From: Hydractinia symbiolongicarpus
Taxonomy: Eukaryota > Cnidaria > Hydrozoa > Anthoathecata > Hydractiniidae
Assembly (NCBI RefSeq): GCF_029227915.1
Contig: NC_079882.1
Location: 10,912,001-10,976,000 of the forward strand
Direction: 5' to 3'
DNA: 64,000 nt
The notes below the pieces were generated by a model. It was not told where the DNA came from, did not search any database, and saw only the letters and a list, made by a program, of their open reading frames with translations. Numbering within the stretch: position 1 is the first letter of the stretch; each line of letters begins with the position of its first letter. Positions 40,501 through 52,500 of the stretch are shown here, piece by piece. The position numbers and the translations under genes are program-made.

Positions 40501-43500
40501 TAATAAGAAACGAAAGTTGGTTCGTCAGTTGTAGAGGTAAACATTTTTTTTATAACGTTAATGAGTATTTCTTCAAAAACGTTTGTATGTCTCCAGTTGA
40601 ATTCGAAGTAAACATCAAATTTTTTAACTTGCACACCAAGTTTTTTATTGCCCGGTGTTTGTTCGATTTGTGCTAAATTTAGAAACATTACGACATCAAA
40701 GCGTATTCTTCGTCTACTCGCTCAGTTTTCAGTTATCACTGTAGGATTTGACATCAAGAATGTGAGGTATTTGCCTTACGATGACAGGCTTCAGCTTCTT
40801 CGTCAGCTGACAAACTATTATATTGTTTTAAACAATTTTGACTTGCACCCAGTGCTTGCTTGAAGAAAGCTTCAGCCTATAAAGTATAAATTTTATGTAA
40901 TAATTAGTTCGAATTAAAAGAATAAAAAATATAAAAATATATAAAAATATATGATAAGTAATGAAATATTTTTTTAATTTTTATAAACAAATTTATCATA
41001 AATTTTGGCCTTTTACATAAGGAAATCAGCATATTTCCTGTCTCCGATTTCCAGTAATAAATCTACACAAAAGGCACTGAAAATCGTAGTAGCAAAAAAC
41101 GACACCCGCAAAAACCATAATCCTCTTAAAAAAGAACAGTGCAGGCAAAAAAATGATTCGATAGCCCTGAAAAAAATCTTGGTCTAATGTTGCTGACTGT
41201 CTGTTCCTGCAAATTGTACTTGTATGTTCCGATTTAAACTCTTACAGTAATTTCGAAATCCAATAATATATTTCCCTACCTCTTCAATTGTTGTAGATTC
41301 TTCTTCTGCCAACAAAACATACGCAGTTGGACAACTAAAATATGACACATTGGAAATGCAAAAACTGACTTTATATATAGAAATAAACAATAAACACATA
41401 CTCACTTAGTCTGTGATTCATGTAAAGCCTCATGAGCTAAAGCAATCCTTTTCTCAGGATTTCTCTCTTTCCATGCTTTTAACATTTCTAAATGTAAATG
41501 TCAGACATTTACGTTCAGAAACTTACCTTCTTTGATAATAATAACTTATACTTCACATGTGCAACAAGAAGACAAAATAGCTTCAAATATCATGCCTTCA
41601 ATTACAACCTTTAAGAAGATGGAATTGTATAAAAGAATTTCGTAGAATGTAATTCTCAATCAAAAAAGCATAATATATCGTCTTTGTATGAACAAAGGTT
41701 TTAGATTAGTATAGTAACACTTATTTTAAAAGAGTACCACATTTCAAAACGAACCAAGCAATAGCGTTATCATTTGTATAAGAATTTCCACATGGTGAAA
41801 AAAACATTGAGTTTATATGAAAGAGCTTTGAAAATTGTGCAGGAATCTTTTTATTTTTTTATAAAACATTTTTTCAGATTATGACATTATGTTGGTGAGA
41901 AACAAACGTGGGTATAAATGATAATCAGAATAAATAAATATGAAAGTCCATATAAATACTCTATGTAAAACTAAAAGAGACTAAAACATATTCTGGAGAA
42001 AAATTTCCTTTTTAACAAAATTAAAAGATTCCTGTACAACTTTGTATGCTTTTTCATATAAACGCAACTTGTTTTTCACAGGGAAAAAAACTTAAAAATG
42101 ATAACGCTTGGGCTCGGTTCCTTATGGAATAGTTCCTGTTTTTAACAAGAAGCAAGATGGTGAATTTTACAAAATTAATATTTTTGGAAAAACATAAACT
42201 TACTCAAGTCGCCAGGTCGTCCATTAGATTGATCTCTTGAGCATGTAAAAAACGACTAAAAATAATTAGTTTTATTTAAATTTTAAATTCACAAAAAAAT
42301 TCTTTTATGAAAACATTACAACATCACATACTAAATGGTCTTTTTCTGACAATGATAAATCATAAGCTGTCAATGCTTTCAGGTTTAAAGTCCACTGCAA
42401 TCTAAACAAAAAAGAGTGATATTCTCATATAACTGCTTTGTTTTTCTCTACTTAACAGTGGAACACCTTTTCCCAGCTGCCAATCTCTCTCCTCTCTGAG
42501 GCAAGGCCATCATTACTTCAAAGCCTATTTATTGTCATTTTGTAGCTTCAGACAGAAATAGTATTTTTTATTTTCTTTGGTGGAAATATAATATTTTTTA
42601 ACAAAGAAAGAATCAAGGCGGAATGAAGTAACATCACTTATAAATTCCCATGCAATCTTCCTCAATCAAAAAAAAATTATTTGTCAACTCCCTTGTTAAA
42701 GGAAAACAGACTAAAAGAGTGTCTCCCTCAAGTGGCACTGCTTAAGGTAAATTTCCATCTAGAAATTTCCATCAAACGGTTGACAAGTGGTTTCTTTCTT
42801 GTTGAGACTAAAGAGAAGTCTACAACAACAAACAGAATTTTCCCGCCAAATCTGTACGGCAAACATCTTTGCCTCCGCACTTATCAAGGTCAGGATCATT
42901 TTAATCTGAAATAATACTATAAAACGAATGTTTCATCTCATTCGCATCGCCTGATGATGAGAGAAGGATCTCTCGAAACGTCGTTAAACGTAAATCTTCA
43001 GGTCCAGAACATGATAAACAATCATATCGAAAAAGAAACTGGACTGACAAATCAAAAGATTTTTAGAAATAAGGAGAAATTGGCTTTTGAATTTTCATTA
43101 GGAACCCTTATTTGTTGTACAATTTAATGGGGGCTCACCTTTCGTCTTAGCAGATTAGTATGCCACTAAAATTTAAGGCTATCTATAAATACCTTTGATA
43201 TTCAGCTCCACGTAACAGACTCATTGGATTACGCCAGACTTTGCATTCTAAACAAATCAAGGTAACACATATACCCAGGGGTTCCAGGGCAAAAACACAG
43301 ATTTTATTCATGATTTTATGCCAATTTACACCCTATTTTTATGCTATTTTATGTTTTTTACTTCTAATTTCATGCCATTTTTATGAAAATTTAGCTAATT
43401 TTATGCCAATTTTATGCCAATGCCTAAATTTGATAACTGTATGGTTCAATGGCCCTTACTAATTTCTTACAGATTTGACGAATCTCCTACAAAAACTGGA

Positions 43501-46500
43501 TAACCCTTGGAAAACTGGTTAAACACATAAAAAGTGCTTTAAATTTGCTTTGACATACTCTATACTGTTACCACCAAGGTTCATTGCTAAACAATGGATT
43601 AAATCAATCAAGTCTAAGGGTTTCTCTCTTAAATTTGATTCTGGTTTTTATCAACTATCTGCAAAGCTCTTCTTTTTCTTGGCTTAGGAATAAACTGCCT
43701 TGACTTAGACTTAACTTGCCATCTTCGGAACTAGCTGTAAATGTCCTCTGGTTGATAAGATCTTTTTTTGACCCAGATGCATGACACTTTGCATGTGTTT
43801 TTACTTGAGATAACCCACTGTTGTCAATTTTAAATGCTTTAACACAAATTTTACAATAAGCTGAAAATTTATCATTTTTAACTAAACTGAGCCAAGGTTA
43901 GCTTTTCCTCACTCTGGAGGGTGTTTAATTAATCACTATTGTAATAACTAACCTTAAAAAAAGTTGCTCTACTCTCTTCTCAACTTAAATAATTGCTACA
44001 AACTCTGGGAAATGTCATAAGAATAATAAATGCTGAGTAAAGAGCAAATAAAAGTTTGGAGAACACGTACAGAAATTATGATTTTTTATGCCAACAAATC
44101 AATTTCATGCTAATTTTATGATTTTTGAAAAAAATTGCTCATTTTATGATTTTTATGATTTTATGCTAGTTGGGACCCCTGTATATATCACTGTATAACA
44201 ATTTGTGAAATGTCTATTTGGCTATAGAGATCGCGAAAAGCGGCAACAAACCTGCAATAAGCTGTTTTACATTTGATTGTTCTGAGCCAAGTCCAAGTAT
44301 AGGAGCAATATGTGCAAGTGAGAATTGCTCAATAAATGATGTTCCGTTTTTTCGGAAATACCACCATTCAAATAACTAAAAAAAGGATTAAAATCATCTT
44401 TGTTTATAATTATGTATCATTGGAAACCATTAATTTAAGCATGCTTCCTTGAATAAATGCATTTTTATTGTTTAAAAACAAACAGATACATACCAAAGCA
44501 AAACCAGATAGAAAGGAGTAAGTTCCAGTCAATGCAACGAAAAATTTAGGTGTAAGTGTTGAGAGAACAATTCCAGCTAAAATAAAATATCAAGAAATTT
44601 ACCAGCTTGCTTGAACTTCATTATAAAGGTAGTTTGTCTGTCAACTTTCTATCTTTATCACATAATGTTTACACAAAATTAATTTCCTGTCGCATTATCT
44701 TGCAATCAAATCTAATAATTGGATGTTCTGGTTAAAATTTTTCATGAATTGCTTGCCCCCTTCTTCCAACTCTCCTTGATCAGGCGCCTCCTGATATTCT
44801 TCTGTTATATAGCTATGAAAGAAAATAGTAACCCTAGTCTCCATGAGCTCCTCTACCACATTTGGTTGTACCGAAAGGTTTTACTAAAATAATTAAGCCT
44901 TTCATCATGGTGCCAAGGTTGGAACATCTTAGATACATGCTAGACTGAAGTAAAACATCACAACCCATAAACTTACATGATATGACATACAAAAATGATG
45001 TTTTACACACTTTCTCTATACAATTCTAACAATATTTGTCCTTTGTTTGAAAATTAATTTAATATTTCTATATGGATCTGTCCAATAATTTTTTTTAAGT
45101 TTTCCTAATGACCCCTGCTTTTGAGCATTAAAAACTGATATATTATGTTAAAGGGACTGTCCGGTAAAAAAATAAGTTTTATTATATCAACTAATATGTA
45201 CTTATTACTAAAGAATATCTGCATCTTTTAAAACATAATATATTAATACGCTTATGTAAGTTGTTTTCTTTTTTTCAATTCCCTCGTGAAGCATCACCTT
45301 TGGATCGCCATTTTGTTTGAATAATTCAGCATGAATGAGAGGCTAAACACACATGTTTCCCCTGACGTAGCACAATGGTGAGAAAATCAAAACAAAACGC
45401 GCTAGCCCGTTAAAGGATAGACCGGAACAAAAAATCTTATTGACTTATTTTATTTTCGTTTATTATTTTTTAAGTCAGTTAATACCCCCGTGTAGCATAT
45501 ATTCGGAAATGTGTTATAAATAATTTATCAGATTTCACAGGTTCTGTTATTATTCGCTAAAGGCGCTTCGCTGAAGATAAAATTTAAAGATCAAAATGTA
45601 AAAGAGGCCGCTTCAGCGCGACATTACGCAATTTCCCCTCGAAAGCAAACTAAATAACATTTTTGTTTCTTTTTGTGAAACAACTCTGAACGGAGAAAGG
45701 TCGAAAAACTTGCTGTTAGTATGGCCTACTGTTCGGCGTACGGTTGTAAAAACAACATTTAGTCAAACAAAGATAAAAGCTTCTTTCTAATGCCTAAGAA
45801 TCCTGAAGTTAGCAAAGCCTGGATTGCCGCAATTAACAGAACAAAGCTGCCAGCTAAAGTATTTCTATGCTCTGACCATTTTGAAGAAACCTGCTTTGAC
45901 CCAAGCTGGAAACTTCAGAATGAATTATTTTATAAAGATCGTCCTTGCAAACGGCGGTTGATTCCAAATTCTGTGCCGACAATTTTTTGTCATAAGACTG
46001 CCCCTAAGGAACGTACATCCTCCACATCGCGAGCCAAACGAAGTCAATCTAAAGACGTAAGCAAATCTGTTTTTTTTATAAGAATGTTAATGTTGAAAAT
46101 TATTCTTAATTTCCTCGTATTTTGCTATTGGTATTGACAAAGCCTTGAATGTTCCTAACATTTCTCGAGTATATCATCTTCGTTCCCATTCCTTTTTATT
46201 ACTTCGTTCGATCGTTATTAGTTGGTGAAGTCAGCCTTGGTTGAAGATTCTGAGCAATTATGTTTAATCGATAATGAAGTTGAAGTTGAAGTTGAATCCA
46301 AATTATCAATTGGAATACAGGCCATACCAAAAACACAAAGGAGTGCAACCCAATATAAAGATACGTCAGTACGAAGTACATGTACACAAACGTCGTGTTC
46401 TGTAGCAGATGCGCAAACGCAAACCCAAGTAGCTGTTGTACATGCTTCTTATCAAACTGAAAATGAAACGGACACAGATAACGGTATGGCTTTCGACTTT

Positions 46501-49500
46501 ATTTCATTTTCATGCTTAACCGAAGTGGCAAATTATTTTGTAATTTTTAAGAATGTATATGTTTTCAGATTCAAATTGTACTGATTCCTCATTTAATTCC
46601 GATTTGGATGACGTGAACCTATAAAGCGCAGCAGCAGCTCTGAACAGTACATTCAATATCCTACACAAAGGTAAATATTTTCTTATACTTGCACGAATTT
46701 ACAATGAAAAAATTATTAATGAAGGAACTGTTTATATCGTTTTTCTTCATTTAATACTTCAGGTAATATAAGCAACACATTGGAAATGCTGGGATTGTCG
46801 AATTTAATTGAACCACCAACTTCTGAATTTTCACACGAGGGACACGATTTGGACAAGGACGTAATTTCCGATGGCGACAATGAGAGTGAGGATGATGAAT
46901 GGCTAGTCAAATCTCTTGAGAGGTAACAAAACAAAAATAAATTTCCAACCACTTCCATAAAGTTGTATTTATGAATCTATTTTTTGCATATTCCTTATTT
47001 CAGGGCTGATAAAAGTGACCCTAATTATTCAATTAGTCAAGAGATGGATGAAGGAGAAGACGAAGAACAAGAACAAGAACGTATTGAACATCGAAACATG
47101 GAGCCATGCAAGCAAAAAACTTACTTGGTGTACGAAACATGTATCAAAGGGCTGATTAAGTATTGCATAAAGTGTGGTTCCATCATAGACAGTGAAAGCA
47201 TCAGCAAAGTTAAGAATACTGGCAGTCAGCTAACGTACAAGATACAGTGTGTAAAAGGTTAAGTAAAACATTTATTGTTCGATTCTGAAAAATAGCCTGT
47301 AGCTCCCTCCTAGGTTCTAATTTAATTGTTGAATTTTAGGTTGTAACTACAACTGGTCTGGTCAACCGAAACTAAATTGCACCAAAGGAGCTGGTAATTT
47401 ACACTTACCCGCTGCTATTGAACTAGCTGGAATAACATTTAACAAAATGTTAAAATTTGCAAACATATTAAACTTGCAATTCATTTCCAAAACCATGTAC
47501 TACGAGCATCGTGGCAACTTTGTTTACCCAGAGGTAGATCATGCTTGGCGAAAAGAAAAACAGATACTGTCACGTGAAATTACAAATGAAAATCGGCAGC
47601 TAGAACTTGCCGTTGACGGTCAATGTGATACACCTGGTCACAACGCCACCTACAGTACCGTATCGGCGATGGACTGCCAGACAAACAAAATATTAAATTT
47701 CAGCATAGTACACGTGAAGGTAAATTTGTTTACGTTTGAGTGTTCCTAAATATATATTTCTATCTTATCGGCTTTTAACTTCTTCTTACATTTAGGAGGT
47801 AACCAGCTCACAAGCAATGGAAAAAGAAGGTTTTATCAGATGTATCTAAGAACTTCAAGAAGACATGGAACTTCCAATACGTGTGATTTCCACTGATAGG
47901 CATCCCTCCATAAAGAAGCTAATGAGGACCGACCCAAGATTTACAAAAATTATTCATCAGTTCGATCCTTGGCACATTGGGAAGGGACTCGTTAAAAAGT
48001 TAATAAAGGCTTCAAAAAAGAAAGGTATGTTACTTTTGTTGAAGAGTGATTAAGATCTCAATGTGCGGATTTTATTAAATTATTTCTTCATAGACTTAAA
48101 CATACTTGCAAGCTGGGCACCTGCAATGGTCAACCACCTGTACTGGTCAATCCATAATTGTAATGGTAGTGGAAAAGAGTTAGTTGAAAGATTTACGTCG
48201 ATAATTCACCACTCTGTCAACTGACATACCTTTACCCACAACAAGACATACAAAGCTTGCGACCATCCAAGATTAAATGAGGAAGAGACAGAAAGAAAAA
48301 AGTGGCTTGTGATGGGTTCTGAAGCTCACAACAAATTTGTTAAAATTGTGACACAGCCTTGCCTTGTAAAAGATCTTGAAAAGCTTACGGAGCAAATCAA
48401 CACTACCCTCTTGGAAGTTTTTCATTCACTGAAAATTAGGTACTTGCCAAAGTCAACCTTTTTTAAAATGGAAAAGATGCTCGCTGGTACCCAACTCGCT
48501 ATTTTAGATCACAACCACAACATCAACAGAGAACAGGTATATAAAACATTGCAAATTTTATGTTTTTGATATTAAATATGCAATATTTTGTATGTGCTCT
48601 GATAATCTTTAGAAACACTCAGTTAACGAAGAAGGAATTCGGAAACCACTTTTCAAAGTCGCGTATTCCAAACCGATCAAAAGATTTGTATCCAAAATTG
48701 TGAAAGTTGATAAGGATTATGGCTACTTACACTATATCCTGCAAAAAATAATGAACGCGCCGAAAGTAAAAAAAAAGTTTCAGAAAGAAATCGGATGAAA
48801 CGCCAACTGTCTTTAAAGATTACTCCCGATGACAGGCCACCTCGCGAAGAAATTATCGAAAAATCGACCAAATATAAACGTATAAAATTGTAAATATAAA
48901 ATTTCTAATACACGTTTTTAATTTTTAAGCAATCCAATGAATACTTCTTTTAACGTTTCCTAAATTTGCACAAAAAAATCTATTACTATGTTTCCTAAAA
49001 AACAGATTCTTATACGAAAAAAATGTGTATGACTTTTGTAAATATGTACAAGTAGTGTATATAATAACTATTCGTCTTCTATCTCCGCTATCCAAGGAAA
49101 ATCCATTTCAACCAGTTCTCCCCCTTCTGTGTCACCCTTAAACCCAGTGTATCGTCCATCTACACTAGGATACTCCTCCCTGATCTTACAAACTGCACAC
49201 GCTGGTATGACACGTCGTACACCTCGCCCAAGTTTGTTGTGGATAAACCAGCAAAACTGTCGATAAGCACCATAACGGTACGTCCCAAAATTTTTAGCAA
49301 AATAAGTTAAGTCAATCGTCGAATTTTTAGTAACGCGGGAGAGATTAAATAGATTACCTATTTGGTACATGGTCACGCTCAGGTAAACCGCAACTTTCCC
49401 GGTCATATAGCGCGACTAACGCTGTCCATAACACATCTTTCAACAACACGATGTAGTTAAAATGTGGATGCTGTGTGATGCATTCCTGATCTTAAAATAA

Positions 49501-52500
49501 TTATCATGAAGTTAGAAAAAAGTCTGGAAATATAAACTCCCCTTATTATTTTTGGAAATATATAAAAATAAATCGCTACCATTAAGATTGAAGTATTTTA
49601 TGGCATCGATTTTAACACAGCAAACACACTCTTTCTCTGTTGGCATCCTCTCACATTTACCACAACGACACCAATCAGTAACAGGCTTACACAATCTAGG
49701 ATTTTGCTGAGGATCGAAGTCTGCCTGATCATCAAAAGCATCATTAAAAACCCGCCTAGGCTGTGAAGCTATTTCGGAATCTGATCTTTCTGGTTCATAC
49801 TGAAATCGTAATACCGTGAAATTTTTGTTCGACGAAGACATATTAATAATCGTATTTCATAATTTGTAGAGAAGAGTTTAAAATTAAAAGTTTTTTTAAA
49901 TAAGTTTCTAAACAGTTAACTTCTAGGGGGGTTCATATTTTGTACTGAAAACGCTACACACTTTCGCTATATAGTCTGTTTTTCACCACTGTTCTACGTC
50001 ACATGCATAATTACGCATAATAAATTTTTAACCCAGGCCGTTTTGCGCGCATTTGCAGCAACGAGACGAAGCCATGCTTTAACAACATCTACGATAAAAA
50101 GGTTTGTTTATATATGTGATTAAGTGAATAATATCAAAAAAGAAAGGTATTTTCTATGTCATAATTTTAAATTACAAATAATATTTTAAAATAATTTTTC
50201 ACTGGACAGTCCCTTTAAAGCAAACAATAGCTACATCTGGGACGAGTACTGAACCAGTTTGATCATTAAAAATTAAAATTAAAAAGTAGTTCCAATGAGT
50301 CTTGCATTAAAATACATGCATTGATTGGAACATATCAGTACCAGAATTTTTTATTTGGCCCCTTTGTGAGCAACTCTAATCCAAATATTCTCTGCTAACT
50401 GTTATTTCAAAAATTCTTTGCAGTTTTAGACTGACTAATTCAAGGCAATATCATCACACCACCACACTGCCTAGCCATTCAGTGCAACCGATTTCTAGAA
50501 TACAAGCATACAAAGACATTTTTTTTTTACTAGACCATCTCCATTTTAAATATTTTGTTGATTCAAATAACTTCACAATGGAACAAAACATTTTTTTTTT
50601 GTTTCACTCAGTGGTCCCGTGTGGTACCTAAGACATGTTCTATTTGTTTGTTTTTTACAATTACTTATATTAACATAATGTAGTAATTACTAATAGAAAA
50701 ATTAAATAAAAAGTATCCTAATTATTGGCAAATTTTTCCAGGATGATTTGGCACATGTAAGCAAAAAACACAAGTCAATGTGTTATAGGTGAACATTCAG
50801 GTGTGCTACATTGGTTAACCAAAAAATATAAAATTTAGCATTTTGCATGTGCTATCAATAACATGTCATTTCACAATGTTGGGGGAGGGGAGGGGGTATG
50901 TGTGCTATGGCACTCATACTCAGCACATTTACTTAGAATGAGATTGTTTTGATTGCATTTTTTTCTCTTTTTTTTATATAGAGACACAAGGGACCTCTTT
51001 TTTCATAGCATATTAACCTTCACAGTTTATAAAGTACTCTATATACGTGTGTGTCCTCACAGGCAAGATAAGAAGGATCACATAGGCAAAATTGAATATT
51101 TGCTAAATTTATAGACTAAATTGCACTGAAATTGTTTTTTTCTTGACTATTATTTTTACTTTTTAAGAACAGACTTTACTTGTTGCAGTCAACTACTACC
51201 ACTACTTAATGCAGGTCAAAATTACAATGGCAGCTAAAAGGTGACATAGACCTAGAACAAAATAGTATAAAAAATTAACTAAAAAAACATAAATAATAAA
51301 ACGAGTCATAAAAGGAGTTGGAAGATTTTAGAGCCTGATGTAAACTACCAGTCGGAAAATGAAGACAACTAGTTCTGGACTAGTTGCATGAGAGAATAAT
51401 AATAATAATGTTTTTATATTCATATTTATCAAATTTATCTATTAATTACATAAACTTGAGGAAATATATGAACATAAAAATACAGCTATGACGGTAAAAA
51501 TAAATACATGTGCATGTTTTACATGGCTAGCCTCACAAATATTGCAGGATTTTTCCATCGATTATATCCAGGAGAGGCTATGCCTGGGGAGTCCTGAGGT
51601 ATATAATGCTCATTTTGAGCTATACAAACCCAATAAGGGTCCATGCTCTACCAGACAACTTCCTGCAACATCCAACAATCCACACAGCGTGCCATAGACA
51701 GATAGATAGATGTGCATATTTTACATGGCTAGCCTCACTAATATCGAGGGATATACCCTGTCTATTATTTCCAGGAGGGGCCATAGCTTAGATGAAGAGT
51801 CCTAGAGTATTTAATGCTTGTTTTGAGCTACGCAGACCCAATTAGGGCCCGCGCTCTACTAGACAACTCCCAGCAACATCCAACGGCCCACACATGGAGC
51901 CATCTCCACAATTTCCCTCACATGGCTTGGGTTAACCAGGGGCTATGGTAACATTTACTCACCCATGTTGAATCGCCGTCAAGAGGAATCGAACAACGGT
52001 CTCCTGCACAGAGTACGAGAAATATAACCACTAATCTACGGCGCCTCTCCCTAATTTTCCCTACATGACTTGGGGTAACACAGGCTATGGTAACATTTAC
52101 TCCTGCAAAGGTGAATCAAACCTTAGTCTCCTGTTATGGCTTACTTCTCTTCTTGATGAAGACAATGCACTTAATCATAGTGCCGTGTTTTTCCTGCGCG
52201 CATCAAACATTACGTAATGCCATCCAAAAAAGATGTGTGTGCCAAAATGGAGGTAACAAAACATTAGTGCAGAAAAACACAAAGCAAAAAAAAGCAAGAA
52301 AAAGGAAAAAGACCGACTAACTGCTGTGTTATAGGATTCATGAACAGCCAATACTCCTTGGAAAAATGAAAAGAGACTGAATGTTCAATAAACAAGGGTT
52401 TATGTCATCATTCGTGCTCATGCAAAGCACCATTCGTTAATGCACATGTTATGGTTCAAATTATAGTTAAACGATCGCTTTCTAAAAGCATATATTAGAT

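Larger units (their letters stand above)
45152..50214. mobile_element. 5.06-kb THAP/Kolobok-type DNA transposon in ST7 intron 1
   Basis: Both ends are visible. The left is AGGGACTGTCCGGTAAAAA; the right is its inverted copy with two early differences (AGGGACTGTCCAGTGAAAAA). Both are flanked by TTAA. A THAP-domain transposase, TTAA duplications and several-kb size fit Kolobok. PiggyBac also targets TTAA but lacks THAP. Inside, a multi-exon transposase gene on the plus strand and a ballast-domain gene on the minus strand converge tail to tail with about 180 bp between them. The transposase is broken by stops, so this copy cannot move alone. The superfamily is inferred from features. Confidence 0.85.

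Noticed and set aside
45152-50214. piggyBac element, because of TTAA duplications
   Set aside because: The transposase starts with a THAP finger and lacks recognisable piggyBac blocks; Kolobok fits better.
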